Source: Geobacillus subterraneus
GTDB lineage: Bacteria; Bacillota; Bacilli; Bacillales; Anoxybacillaceae
Reading direction: 5' to 3'
DNA: 64,000 nucleotides
Assembly (NCBI RefSeq): GCF_001618685.1
Contig: NZ_CP014342.1
Location: 1,550,001-1,614,000, forward strand
Of the stretch, positions 38,011 through 46,560 are shown piece after piece. A program made the translations under genes and the position numbers. The notes under the pieces were generated by a model. It saw only the letters and a program-made list of their open reading frames with translations. It did not search any database and was not told where the DNA came from. Position 1 is the stretch's first letter; each line of letters begins with the position of its first letter.

Positions 38011-38724
38011 ATGCATGAAAACAAATATTTAGCCATTTATCACGATCTCGTTTCCCGCATCCGCCGCGGGGAATGGAAGGCGTATGACAAGCTGCCGTCG
38101 GAAAACGAGCTGGCTGTCCGGTATAAGACATCGCGCGAGACGATTCGCAAAGCGCTCAATTTATTGTCCGAGCACGGATATATCCAAAAAATGAAAGGAA
38201 AAGGATCGATCGTGCTCGATGTCGGCAAATACGACTTTCCGGTCTCCGGATTGGTCAGCTTTAAGGAGCTGGCGCAAACGATGAAGCAGCCGGTGCGGAC
38301 GATCGTCCATGAACTGGCGGTCATTAAACCGGATGGCGAGCTCAGGCAGCAGCTGCGCGCCTCAAGCAAGGACGAGGTGTGGAAGGTCGTGCGCGTCCGC
38401 GAAATCGGCGGGGAGCGGATCATTTTGGATAAAGACTTTTTCTTAAAAAAGCATGTGCCGCTGTTGACGGAAGAGATTTGCGAAGACTCGATTTATGAAT
38501 ACTTGGAAACAAAGCTGCATTTGCCGATCAGCTTTGCGAAAAAAGAAATGTCGGTCGACGAGGCGACGGAGGAAGACCGCCGCTATTTGGATCTCAATGG
38601 CGATGACCGTGTCGTCGTCGTCAAAAACTATGTCTATTTAAGCGACGCCACCTTGTTTCAATATACAGAATCGCGACACCGGCTTGACAAGTTTCGGTTT
38701 GTCGATTTCGCGCGCCGGAAATGA
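38011..38724 (+). CDS. treR: Trehalose operon repressor (GntR family)
   Basis: A 237-residue GntR/HutC-type repressor released by trehalose-6-phosphate. The winged helix (~1-70: LPSENELAVRYKTSRETIRKAL) is followed by a UTRA effector domain (PVSGLVSFKELAQT...FQYTESRHRLDKFRFVDFARR), nearly identical in style to B. subtilis TreR. ATG 38011 aligns with that protein's start and has GGTGAT upstream; ATG 38005 is possible. It likely binds the two palindromes at 34651 and 34681. Confidence 0.92.
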   Translation: MHENKYLAIYHDLVSRIRRGEWKAYDKLPSENELAVRYKTSRETIRKALNLLSEHGYIQKMKGKGSIVLDVGKYDFPVSGLVSFKELAQTMKQPVRTIVHELAVIKPDGELRQQLRASSKDEVWKVVRVREIGGERIILDKDFFLKKHVPLLTEEICEDSIYEYLETKLHLPISFAKKEMSVDEATEEDRRYLDLNGDDRVVVVKNYVYLSDATLFQYTESRHRLDKFRFVDFARRK

Positions 38725-38779
38725 CAGCGCCCAGCCGTGCGTTCCCCGACCTAGGATGGCGGCCCACATTTTTGATGCC

Positions 38780-38808
38780 ACGCTGCGTCTTATGACGCGG
38801 CTTTTTTG
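38780..38808 (+). terminator. Terminator of the tre operon
   Basis: GCTGCGTC / GACGCGGC stem around TTAT, followed by six T bases. Confidence 0.8.
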
Positions 38809-38826
38809 TTCCCCCAACCGATTAAT

Positions 38827-38855
38827 ACCAAAATAAAACTATGTTCTAAATAACC
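38827..38855 (+). promoter_or_regulatory. Replication terminator (Ter-like) site 1
   Basis: Contains ACTATGTTCTAAAT preceded by AAATAAA. This matches the B. subtilis Ter B-site core (CTATGTACYAAAT) at all but one position; the A-side half keeps only part of the consensus. The rtp gene is in the same window. If the B side is the blocking face, this site would stop forks moving toward lower coordinates. Confidence 0.65.
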
Positions 38856-38926
38856 ATTGATAATCATAAACAACTTACGTTATGGCTATCCTTGTTAACA
38901 ACGGCATCGGAAAGGGGGACGCCGAC

Positions 38927-40339
38927 GTGGAAGGAACATGGTGGTCGCTATTGCCGTTTCTTCTTATCATTCCACTCGCTGTTTGGCTGAAAGAAATTTT
39001 GCCTGGCTTGGTGGTCGGTCTGCTTGTCGGGGCGCTCTGTCTTGAACGGTCGGTCATCGGTGCGATCGAGCGGGCTGTTTCCGCTATTCTTCATTCGCTC
39101 AATGATGTTGAACATATAAAAGTGGCAGCGTTTTTATATTTGTTTGGGTCGCTCGTCGGCATGATGCAAATTACCGGCGGGATTAAAGGATTTGTCGAGA
39201 GGCTTTCCGGGCGCATCCATACGAAGCGCGGACTGCTTTTATTTGTTTGGCTGACGGTGCCGGTGACGTTTTTTATGCCGATGTTCCGCATCATGCTGCT
39301 TGGGCCGGTGATGAAAGCAGTGCTTCGCCAGTTCCGCATCGACCGCCGCCGCATGGCGTACATCATCGATGTCTCGACCGAGCCGATCATCGTGCTCTTG
39401 CCGGCGGCAACGGCGTTTGTCGGCTTTATGACTTCGGTCGTGGCGGCAGCGCTGGCGCAAAACGATATTCGTGAATCGGCATATGACATCTTTTTGCGCA
39501 GCTTGCCGTACAACTTGTTTGCCATCATCACCCTTATTGTCGGGCTGTTGACGACGATGATGAACATTCGCATTGGCAACCCGCGGGCGAAAAAAGGGGA
39601 AGGGGAAACGAATGAACTGCACGGCCTTGGGCTGCGCAAAGAACTGGCGCTGATCGCCGGCGATCCGCTTCATCTTTTTGTCCCGTTGGCGCTGCTGCTT
39701 GGGCTGACGTTTGCCTTTTTTGTCTATGACGGCCGGCAACGCGGGGCGCGCGATTGGCTCGGGGCGTTTTCCGAAGCCGATGCGACGTGGGCGATGCTTT
39801 TGGCGCTGTTCGTGACGATCCTGTTGTCGATGGTGTTTTATTTGTGGCGCAGGCAGTCGCTTTCCGAGCTGATTTATCACTTTTTTGCCGGGGGCAACGA
39901 ACTCATGGCGCCGATCGGCATGCTCATTCTCGTTTGGGCTGTATCGGCGGTGGCGGGCGAGCTCGGGTTTACAACGTACGTAGCATCGACGTTCGGCACA
40001 TGGCTCCCGGGGCCGTTCGTGCCGGCAGCGGTGTTTTTAGCCGGGTCGTTTCTCTCCTATTTTATCGGATCATCATGGGGGACGTGGGGCATTTTTATGC
40101 CGCTTGGCGTCACGCTCGCCCATGCGACCGGAGCGCCGCTTGAGATGACCGTCGGCGCGGTGTTTGCGAGCGGAACGTTCGGCGCGTTCGCTTCGCCGCT
40201 TGGCGATACAACGATTACGACCGCGGCAATTATGGATATGGATTTAATGGGCTATGCGAAATACAAGCTGCGCATCTCCCTAATTTGCGCTGGGCTGTCG
40301 CTGGCCGGGTACGTATTTTTGCCGCTTTGGGCCGGTTAG
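38927..40339 (+). CDS. NhaC-family Na+/H+ antiporter
   Basis: A 470-residue transporter with around eleven hydrophobic segments. NhaC-family character: LPFLLIIPLAVWLKEILPG at the start, two related halves (LYLFGSLVGMMQITGGIKGF; LVWAVSAVAGELGFTTYV), and the conserved SYFIGSSWGTWGIFMPLG and SPLGDTTITTAAIMDMDL near the end. It probably exchanges sodium for protons; amino-acid exchange is also known in the family. GTG 38927 follows GGAAAGGGGG; the ATG at 38882 would add 15 residues. The gene lies exactly between two Ter-like sites. Confidence 0.8.
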   Translation: MEGTWWSLLPFLLIIPLAVWLKEILPGLVVGLLVGALCLERSVIGAIERAVSAILHSLNDVEHIKVAAFLYLFGSLVGMMQITGGIKGFVERLSGRIHTKRGLLLFVWLTVPVTFFMPMFRIMLLGPVMKAVLRQFRIDRRRMAYIIDVSTEPIIVLLPAATAFVGFMTSVVAAALAQNDIRESAYDIFLRSLPYNLFAIITLIVGLLTTMMNIRIGNPRAKKGEGETNELHGLGLRKELALIAGDPLHLFVPLALLLGLTFAFFVYDGRQRGARDWLGAFSEADATWAMLLALFVTILLSMVFYLWRRQSLSELIYHFFAGGNELMAPIGMLILVWAVSAVAGELGFTTYVASTFGTWLPGPFVPAAVFLAGSFLSYFIGSSWGTWGIFMPLGVTLAHATGAPLEMTVGAVFASGTFGAFASPLGDTTITTAAIMDMDLMGYAKYKLRISLICAGLSLAGYVFLPLWAG

Positions 40340-40379
40340 AAGGATCGCTGTCCCATCCGGCCTTTTCTTTATCTTTATT

Positions 40380-40408
40380 ATAAAAATAAAACTATGTTCT
40401 AAATAATC
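40380..40408 (+). promoter_or_regulatory. Replication terminator (Ter-like) site 2
   Basis: Shares a 24-base identical block with site 1, in the same orientation, including ACTATGTTCTAAAT and then AATCA, slightly closer to the Ter consensus end (NTTC). It lies 41 bases after the antiporter stop. Confidence 0.65.
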
Positions 40409-40462
40409 ATCAAACAAAACAGTTGCATCTATAAGGAAATCAAGCTATGATAAAAACAACAT

Positions 40463-40585
40463 ACTGACTAGTCGGTAGCAAAGCGTCAGGCGATGCTTAA
40501 GGCATCAGACGCTTGACCCCACCAAAGAAAGCCTAAAGCTGAACTCGCCCTTGACCGGCTCTCTCAAAAGTGAGAGTCAAGGGCG
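40463..40585 (+). other. Structured leader or mobile-element remnant before the thioesterase gene
   Basis: Three nested signals: an imperfect palindrome ACTGACTAGTCGGT (40463-40476); a hairpin AAGCGTC...GATGC / GCATC...GACGCTT (40481-40514); and a second hairpin CGCCCTTGAC...CTCTC / GAGAG...GTCAAGGGCG (40546-40585). None is followed by T bases. It could be a cis-acting RNA, a TetR-type operator region or an IS200/IS605-like end; none was identified. Confidence 0.45.
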
Positions 40586-40617
40586 GCAGGGACAAAACGA
40601 AGGGGAGAGGGAGAAGC

Positions 40618-41064
40618 ATGAAAACACATACGATCACCGTCAATCCGCGTTTTTGCGAAACCGATGCGCTCGGCCATTTGAGCAATATTAGCTATTTTAT
40701 TTATTTAGAGGAGGCGCGCACCCGTCTATTTGATGAATTGAGCTACGGAGGGCGGACGGGCGATTGGCACTTCATTTTGGCGTCCGCGAAATGCGATTTT
40801 GTCAACCAAGGGTTTTTTGGCCGGCGGCTTCGCGTAGAGACGAACGTCTCCCGCATCGGCCACAAAAGCTTTCAATGCATTCACCGCATCATGGAAGAAG
40901 AGACCGGCAAACTGATCGCAATTGGAGAAGCAGCGGTCGTCTACTTCAATTTTCATACGCAGGCGAGCGAACCGCTTCCTGACGACTTGCGGGCGTTGCT
41001 TGCGCAATACCTCGTCTCGGCTGCTGAGGAGGCGGATTCGTCTCTGCGGTGCGAAAAACAATGA
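40618..41064 (+). CDS. Hotdog-fold acyl-CoA thioesterase (4HBT family)
   Basis: A 148-residue single hotdog domain. The start HTITVNPRFCETDALGHLSNISYF has the 4-hydroxybenzoyl-CoA thioesterase pattern with the catalytic Asp in ETDALGHLSN. It probably hydrolyses an acyl-CoA in the cytosol; the substrate is unknown. ATG 40618 follows GGGGAGAGGGAG. The long hairpins upstream may control it. An acyl-CoA dehydrogenase gene lies 2 kb downstream. Confidence 0.85.
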   Translation: MKTHTITVNPRFCETDALGHLSNISYFIYLEEARTRLFDELSYGGRTGDWHFILASAKCDFVNQGFFGRRLRVETNVSRIGHKSFQCIHRIMEEETGKLIAIGEAAVVYFNFHTQASEPLPDDLRALLAQYLVSAAEEADSSLRCEKQ

Positions 41065-41082
41065 CAACATTTGAATTGCATC

Positions 41083-41109
41083 ATCCGCCAACAAGGCGGA
41101 TTTTTTTTC
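41083..41109 (+). terminator. Terminator of thioesterase gene
   Basis: ATCCGCC / GGCGGAT stem around five bases, followed by eight T bases. Confidence 0.9.
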
Positions 41110-41191
41110 GCTCTCGTTCGTTTTCTCCGGACCGAATCGCCCAATGGCTACATATGGTATGAGTAGGTGGCTGGAAAAAGGAGGAATACCC

Positions 41192-42691
41192 ATGACGATT
41201 CGTGCGACAATTGGGAGCACAACATATACGCACGGCGGCGAGCTCGAGGCATATTTCCAGCCGTTTCGCGACGGAACCATCGGCCGGTTTCACCCGTTTT
41301 CCACACCGTTTGGTGAACAACGGCTCATTTACGCTGACTGGCCGGCGAGCGGACGGCTGTACCGACCGATTGAAGAAAAAATGGTTCGCGAGCTTGGCCC
41401 GTTTGTCGGCAACACGCATACAGAGTCAAATGTGACCGGAACGAAAATGACGCTTGCGTATCAATATGCAAAAGAAATCATTAAACAGCACGTTCACGCG
41501 GGAAAAGGCGATGTGCTGATCATGCAAGGGGCGGGCATGACGAGCGCCGTCAACAAACTGCAGCGCCTGCTTGGCTTGCGTGTGCCGGAACGATGGAAAC
41601 CGCGCTTGGCGCTCACCAATGACGAACGCCCGGTCGTTTTTGTCACCCATATGGAGCACCATTCAAATTTATTGTCATGGGCCGAAACGATCGCCGAGGT
41701 CGTAACGGTTCGGCCAACTGCTAACGGCGGAGTTGACCTTGATCATTTGCGCGAGCTGCTTGACCGCTACCGCCAGCGGCCACAAAAAATCGGCGCATTC
41801 ACCGCCTGCTCGAATGTAACCGGTCTTGAGACGCCATACCACGAATTAGCCAAACTTATGCATGAGTACGGCGGGCTTTGTTTCGTCGATTTTGCCGCCT
41901 CTGCTCCATACGTCCGCATCGATATGCATCCAGACGATCCGATGGAAAAGCTTGATGGGATTTACTTTTCCCCCCATAAGTTTCTCGGCGGTCCAGGAAG
42001 CGCCGGCGTGCTTGTGTTTGACGGACGCCTTTACCGCCAGCACGCGCCGGACCATCCGGGCGGCGGGACGGTGTATTGGACTGACCCATGGGGGCATTAT
42101 GAGTACGTGGAGGCGATTGAAGAGCGGGAGGACGGAGGAACGCCGCCGTTTTGGCAAACGATCAAAGCCGCGCTCGCCATTCAGCTGAAAGAACAGATGA
42201 ATGTCGCGAAGATGCGCGCTCGGGAAAAAGAACTCGTCTCACTCTTGCTGCCGGCGCTGCAGGACATCCCTGGCGTTCATGTGCTCGAAGGACACCGAAG
42301 CGACAGGCTCGGCATTGTTTCGTTTGTGATCGAAGAGCTTCATTATCATCTTGTCGTCAAGCTGCTCAACGACCGCTTTGGCATTCAGGCGCGCGGCGGC
42401 TGCTCATGCGCCGGGCCGTACGGCCATTATTTGCTTGGCATTGACAAACAACAGTCGGCTGCCTTGCTTAAGGAAGTCAAAAGCGGCAATGCCTTTGCCA
42501 AACCAGGATGGGTGCGCCTATCGCTCCATCCGACGATGACGAACGAAGAAGTGTACATGATCATTCACGCGGTGCGGCAAATCGCTCGTCATGGCCAGCG
42601 TTGGCAGGAGGAATACGAATATGACGCGGCGAAAAATGAGTTTGTCCATCGCGGCGATGATCGGTATATCCGGCATTTTTTCCTCTTTTGA
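41192..42691 (+). CDS. Class V aminotransferase (cysteine desulfurase-like)
   Basis: A 499-residue PLP protein of the SufS/Csd-like fold: the lysine is K263 in YFSPHKFLGGPGSAG, with THMEHHSNLLSW, FTACSNVTGLETP, VDFAASAPYVRID and a late ARGGCSCAGPYGHYLLG carrying cysteines at the place of the desulfurase loop. It is ~90 residues longer than SufS, with extra N- and C-terminal sequence. It may desulfurate cysteine or act on another amino substrate; this cannot be decided. AAGGAGG precedes ATG 41192. Confidence 0.8.
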   Translation: MTIRATIGSTTYTHGGELEAYFQPFRDGTIGRFHPFSTPFGEQRLIYADWPASGRLYRPIEEKMVRELGPFVGNTHTESNVTGTKMTLAYQYAKEIIKQHVHAGKGDVLIMQGAGMTSAVNKLQRLLGLRVPERWKPRLALTNDERPVVFVTHMEHHSNLLSWAETIAEVVTVRPTANGGVDLDHLRELLDRYRQRPQKIGAFTACSNVTGLETPYHELAKLMHEYGGLCFVDFAASAPYVRIDMHPDDPMEKLDGIYFSPHKFLGGPGSAGVLVFDGRLYRQHAPDHPGGGTVYWTDPWGHYEYVEAIEEREDGGTPPFWQTIKAALAIQLKEQMNVAKMRAREKELVSLLLPALQDIPGVHVLEGHRSDRLGIVSFVIEELHYHLVVKLLNDRFGIQARGGCSCAGPYGHYLLGIDKQQSAALLKEVKSGNAFAKPGWVRLSLHPTMTNEEVYMIIHAVRQIARHGQRWQEEYEYDAAKNEFVHRGDDRYIRHFFLF

Positions 42692-43065
42692 ACGTTGTTT
42701 TTGTTCCTTACACTGGCCGTCTGAAAGCGAAGACGGTTATTTTTTATTGTCGCTGATTAGTGAGTCTATTATTGTAGTAATCCCCTATGTTGTTTTTTAT
42801 TTTCTCTTCGATGTGCTTGTAATCAATAATACGAATTTTGCAAAAATTGATTTCAAGTGTTATTATATCCATTCCGTAAGGAGGATTGTGAGCCCCTTTA
42901 ATCTCTACTATTGGAAATTCTTTATTACAACTTATAATTTTATGAGCGGAGGGCTTGTTCAGATGTGATTAGGCATCGGTGGCAGGCATTGAAGCGTTTT
43001 TGTTTCTACCTTTCACCAAAATCGGTACAATGAAATCATCTCAACAACAAAAGAAGGGGAGAACG
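42692..43065. other. AT-rich gap between aminotransferase and acyl-CoA dehydrogenase
   Basis: Starts with a terminator (42716-42748: CCGTCT / AGACGG then T-rich). The following ~220 bases are much more AT-rich than the flanks. A 26-codon ORF (GTG 42888 to TGA 42968) has AAGGAGG only three bases upstream and was not recognised. No other gene seen. Confidence 0.45.
42716..42748 (+). terminator. Terminator of class V aminotransferase gene
   Basis: GCCGTCT-gaaagcga-AGACGGT stem followed by TATTTTTTATT. Confidence 0.75.
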
Positions 43066-44241
43066 ATGAACGAATTGTACCATTTGCTCGTGCGAAACGA
43101 GCGGGAACGGAAACTGTACGAACGAGCGCGGCATCTTGCTGAACGGTTTGCATCACGGGCGGCAAATTATGACGAACGGGCGGAGTTCCCGTTTGCCGAT
43201 TTTGCTGATTTACAGGAAGCCGGGTTTCTTTCTCTTACGATCCCCGCCGAATACGGAGGCCAAGGGGCGTCGCTTTATGAATGGGTGCTTGTGCAAGAAG
43301 TGCTCGCCCAAGGCAGCGGCGCCACCGCCTTGTCGTTCGGATGGCATGCGAGCATTTTGATGCGTCTGTTTTTGCTCCGGCGCTGGCCGGAATCAACGCT
43401 CGCCCGATTGGCCGAAGAAGTCGTCCAACACCACGCGCTCATTAACAGCGCCCATTCCGAACGGGCGACCGGCAGCCCTGCGCGCGGCGGAAAACCGGAA
43501 ACAAAGGCCGTTCTCCGCCATGGCCGCTTTGTGCTCCGGGGGCGCAAAGCGTTTGCCTCGTTAGCCCCGGCGTTGGATTACGTGTTGATTTCGGCCACCA
43601 TCGAAGACAGCGGCGACGTCGGCGAATTTCTTGTGCCGATGGACGCCGCGGGCGTCCGCATTGAGCCGACGTGGAACACGCTCGGCATGCGGGCGACGCG
43701 CAGCGATGACCTCGTCCTTGAGGACGTGGAAGTGGAAACGGATGCGCTCGTGGAAACGCTCGGGAAGCCAAATGAAACCGCACCGGCGCAAGGATGGCTG
43801 CTGCACGTTCCGGCTTGTTACTTAGGCATCGCCATTGCCGCACGCAATGAAGCGCTCCGCTTTGCGCAAACGTACCAGCCGAATACATTATCGCGTCCAA
43901 TTGCCACAACGCCTGAAGTGCAGCGGAAAATCGCCGACATGGAATGGCGGCTCATCCATGCGCGTCATTTTCTCTATGCGGTCGCGGACCTATGGGATCG
44001 CTATCCGGAAAAACGAACCGAGATGAAAGAGGAGCTCGCCGCCGCCAAGCTGGTCGCCACGAATACCGCACTTGAGGTCGTCGATGGAGCCATGCGCATC
44101 GTTGGCGGGCAAAGCTTGTTCGCTGACAGTCCGCTCGGGCGTTATTACCGCGATGTCCGCGCCGGGCTGCACAATCCGCCTGCCGATGACTTGACGCTCG
44201 CATGGCTGGCCAAACGGGCGCTATCTGATAACGAACAATAA
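43066..44241 (+). CDS. Acyl-CoA dehydrogenase family protein
   Basis: FAD flavoenzyme of 391 residues with the ACAD fold: N-terminal helices (FADFADLQEAGFLSLTIPAEYGGQG), middle beta domain (GRKAFASLAPALDYVLISATIED, TWNTLGMRATRSDDLVLEDVEV) and C-terminal helical domain with MRIVGGQSLF. The usual catalytic glutamate is not evident at the expected place, and the segment after ITSALSER-like differs, so it may be a non-canonical member such as an acyl-CoA oxidase-like or monooxygenase-like enzyme. AAGGGGAG precedes the ATG at 43066. Confidence 0.8.
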   Translation: MNELYHLLVRNERERKLYERARHLAERFASRAANYDERAEFPFADFADLQEAGFLSLTIPAEYGGQGASLYEWVLVQEVLAQGSGATALSFGWHASILMRLFLLRRWPESTLARLAEEVVQHHALINSAHSERATGSPARGGKPETKAVLRHGRFVLRGRKAFASLAPALDYVLISATIEDSGDVGEFLVPMDAAGVRIEPTWNTLGMRATRSDDLVLEDVEVETDALVETLGKPNETAPAQGWLLHVPACYLGIAIAARNEALRFAQTYQPNTLSRPIATTPEVQRKIADMEWRLIHARHFLYAVADLWDRYPEKRTEMKEELAAAKLVATNTALEVVDGAMRIVGGQSLFADSPLGRYYRDVRAGLHNPPADDLTLAWLAKRALSDNEQ

Positions 44242-44296
44242 AAGGGGCTCTTCTATCAAGAAAGGAGCGCATCTCCGAAGACGTGGCAAGAAACAA

Positions 44297-44332
44297 AAAA
44301 GCTGTCCTTCACACATGAGGACAGCTTTCTTA
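44297..44332. terminator. Bidirectional terminator between acyl-CoA dehydrogenase and speE
   Basis: AAAAGCTGTCCT / AGGACAGCTTTC stem around eight bases between convergent genes. Confidence 0.85.
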
Positions 44333-44337
44333 TCGAA

Positions 44338-45213
44338 TTACTTCGCCTCAAGCGCCGAACGCAAAAATTCCGGCAAGGCAAAACATTGGCGAAAGACGGC
44401 GTCATTAACGTATTTCGTGTCGTTTGGAATCGCCGTTTGCGCCGGGAAATCAAGCGGCCGTTTCGAGCCGATCGTAAAGCTCCACAGCCCGCCCGGGTAC
44501 GTCGGCACGACCGCCGTGTACACGAGCACGTGCGGGAACAGTTCACGAATGTTGCGGTAGGTGCGTGTTAAAATATCCAAATGGAAAATCGGAGATTGGC
44601 TTTGGCACACCATGAGCCCGTCCTCTTTTAATGCGCGATGCACATTGGCGTAAAACTCCGGCGAAAACAGCGCTTCAGCCGGGCCGACCGGATCGGAGGA
44701 GTCGATCATCACGACGTCGTATGCGTCTTCTTTTCCTTGTACAAACGCGACGCCGTCGCCGTAAATAAACTGCACCCGCGGGTCGGATAAGTTGCCGGAG
44801 ACGGCCGGCAAATGTTCTTTGCACGCCCGGACGACCTTTTCGTCGATTTCCACCATGTCGATGGTCTCCAAGCGGGCGTACTTAGCCGCTTCACGGGCCG
44901 CTCCACAGTCGCCGCCGCCGATGATGAGCGCTCGTTTGGCGTCCGGGTGGAACTGCAGCGGCACGTGTGTGATCATTTCGTTATAAATATGACCATCGAT
45001 CGAGGTCGTTTGCACGACGCCGTCAAGAACAAGCATGCGGCCGAAATCATACGAATCCAAAATCATGACATGCTGGTACTCGGACGGCTCGGCAAAGATC
45101 ACCTCTTTGATGCGGTAGCTGATTTTTAAATTGTCGCGGTCATCTTCGGTGAGCCAGAGCTCCCCGTTGTCCCAATGTAAATAAGGTGGTAAGGCGTTTC
45201 CTTGGTGTTTCAT
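44338..45213 (-). CDS. speE: Spermidine synthase
   Basis: Aminopropyltransferase making spermidine from putrescine and decarboxylated SAM. 291 residues, with EYQHVMILDSYDFGRMLVLDG, the SAM-site IIGGGDCGAAREAAKY, the acidic VEIDEKVV and the catalytic VVMIDSSDPVGPAEALF. AAAGGAGG precedes ATG 45213. No speB lies beside it. It ends at a terminator shared with the acyl-CoA dehydrogenase gene. Confidence 0.9.
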   Translation of the reverse strand: MKHQGNALPPYLHWDNGELWLTEDDRDNLKISYRIKEVIFAEPSEYQHVMILDSYDFGRMLVLDGVVQTTSIDGHIYNEMITHVPLQFHPDAKRALIIGGGDCGAAREAAKYARLETIDMVEIDEKVVRACKEHLPAVSGNLSDPRVQFIYGDGVAFVQGKEDAYDVVMIDSSDPVGPAEALFSPEFYANVHRALKEDGLMVCQSQSPIFHLDILTRTYRNIRELFPHVLVYTAVVPTYPGGLWSFTIGSKRPLDFPAQTAIPNDTKYVNDAVFRQCFALPEFLRSALEAK

Positions 45214-45294
45214 TGTTACCTCCTTTAGTCTTGCGGATTTTCTCACACCTTTCTAATCTTAATATATTATGCGAAATGTGGCAAACAAAGGGGA

Positions 45295-45444
45295 TTAGCG
45301 GCCGGTGCCGGATGTGTTCATCCCGCCACCCATATTGGACGACTGGTTACGTTTTTCCGGCCGCTCGTCGTTACTGCCGCAGCCGGCGCAAAGGCTGATC
45401 GCCAACGCGCCAATGGCGGCTAGTGACACCCATCGTTTTCGCAT
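45295..45444 (-). CDS. Small lipoprotein-like protein, 49 residues
   Basis: Begins MRKRWVSLAAIGALAISLCAG; the signal ends LCAGC, an imperfect lipobox with Cys at -3. The mature ~30 residues are Gly/Asn/Ser/Met-rich (MGGGMNTSG). GGAGGAGGAAAAG precedes ATG 45444. No family recognised. It follows the deleted FAD oxidoreductase gene on the same strand. Confidence 0.55.
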   Translation of the reverse strand: MRKRWVSLAAIGALAISLCAGCGSNDERPEKRNQSSNMGGGMNTSGTGR

Positions 45445-45466
45445 CTTTTCCTCCTCCTTTCGTGTT

Positions 45467-45935
45467 TCATCCTCCGCCGAAGCGGCGGGCGACGACTGCT
45501 GCCGCCCGCTGTCCGGACAAGACCGCCCCTTCCATCGTCGCAAAGTATGGCTGGCGCGTATAGTCTCCCGCTAGCGTCAAACCGGGTACATCGGTTTGCT
45601 GCCTCGGGCGCAAGTGGTCATAGCCGGGAGCGAGCGAATGAAAATCTTCCGGGTGGGAAATGATCCGGCTTTGCCTTATATGTCCGCTAAGCGGCAAGCC
45701 GATTGTGCTGGCGTCTGCATAGACTTGGGAAAGAATCGCTTCCCCGCTCGCCTTGATCCATCGCTCTGGGTCGCCGATAATGATCGACAAACGCCCCGGC
45801 ACATGACGAAATGTCGTCCGCGACTGCTCCGTCGCGTTCAAGCACAAGCACGCGATGGCGGCGGCGGACGAGCTCCCAGGCGCAGGCAAGACCGGCCAGT
45901 CCAGAGCCGATAACAATCACTTCGTACCGTCTCAT
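45467..45935 (-). pseudogene. FAD-dependent amine-oxidase-type oxidoreductase with internal deletion
   Basis: The 5' part (from ATG 45935) encodes an N-terminal FAD Rossmann motif YEVIVIGSGLAGLACAWELVRR; the frame then breaks near 45805-45825 and continues, in another frame, into the C-terminal FAD domain (DVPGLTLAGDYTRQPYFATMEGAVLSGQRAA) down to 45467. About 150 residues remain of a protein normally above 400, resembling phytoene desaturase/protoporphyrinogen oxidase-like enzymes. The middle is lost, so it is inactive. Confidence 0.88.
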
Positions 45936-45992
45936 CGTTCTGTCTCCCTTCTCTGCGGCGATGCTTGCTTATAGTGTGCCTGTCAACAGACA

Positions 45993-46030
45993 AAATAACA
46001 CTCCCCGCCATTCGGACGGAGAGTGTTTAT
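45993..46030 (-). terminator. Terminator of nsrR
   Basis: Read on the minus strand, AACACTCTCC and GGGGAGTGTT pair and TATTTTG follows, overlapping the nsrR stop. Confidence 0.65.
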
Positions 46031-46473
46031 CGATTGCGCCGCTCCCCAAGCAAAATGCGGAGCGACGTCCGGTTTTCCAGCAAATCGGCAAGCGTATACG
46101 CATCGAGCACGCGCAAAAACGCCTCTAGCGCTTCGCGAAGGGCGAAACGAAGGCGGCAGGCAGGCGTCAAGACGCACTCATTGCCGTGGGCGGCAAAGCA
46201 CTCGACAAGCGACAAATTGTCTTCCGTCTCACGGACGACCGCCCCGATGACGATCTCCTCAGGCCGTTTTGCTAGGCGGATTCCGCCGTTGCGCCCGCGG
46301 ATCGTTTCGATGTAGCCAAGCTTGCCGAGCTCATGGACAATTTTGCTTAAATGATGCTCAGACAGCGAAAACGCAGTGGAAATTTCCTTAATGTTCGTTT
46401 TTTCTCCTTCCTCAAGCGTCCCTAAAAACAAGAGGACGCGCAACGCGTATTCCGTGTAGTTGGTTAACTGCAT
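46027..46473 (-). CDS. nsrR: Nitric-oxide-sensing repressor NsrR (Rrf2 family)
   Basis: A ~148-residue Rrf2 protein with an N-terminal winged helix (LTNYTEYALRVLLFLGTLEEG, FSLSEHHLSKIVHELGKLG) and three cysteines in CFAAHGNECVLTPACRL that bind a 4Fe-4S cluster reacting with nitric oxide. ATG 46473 fits the normal N-terminus (MQLTNYT); an earlier ATG at 46500 is possible. Divergent from hmp, with NsrR-type palindromes in between. Confidence 0.9.
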   Translation of the reverse strand: MQLTNYTEYALRVLLFLGTLEEGEKTNIKEISTAFSLSEHHLSKIVHELGKLGYIETIRGRNGGIRLAKRPEEIVIGAVVRETEDNLSLVECFAAHGNECVLTPACRLRFALREALEAFLRVLDAYTLADLLENRTSLRILLGERRNR

Positions 46474-46560
46474 CTTCGTCCACAACCTTTTATGCAACAT
46501 GATCGAATTTTATTGTACCATACCCGCTTCGCACGGGGAATTGTGAACAATTTGTTAAAG

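Noticed and set aside
38827-40408. Direct repeats as target-site duplication of a mobile antiporter cassette
   Set aside because: The repeat is longer than usual target duplications and matches the Ter core; rtp is nearby.
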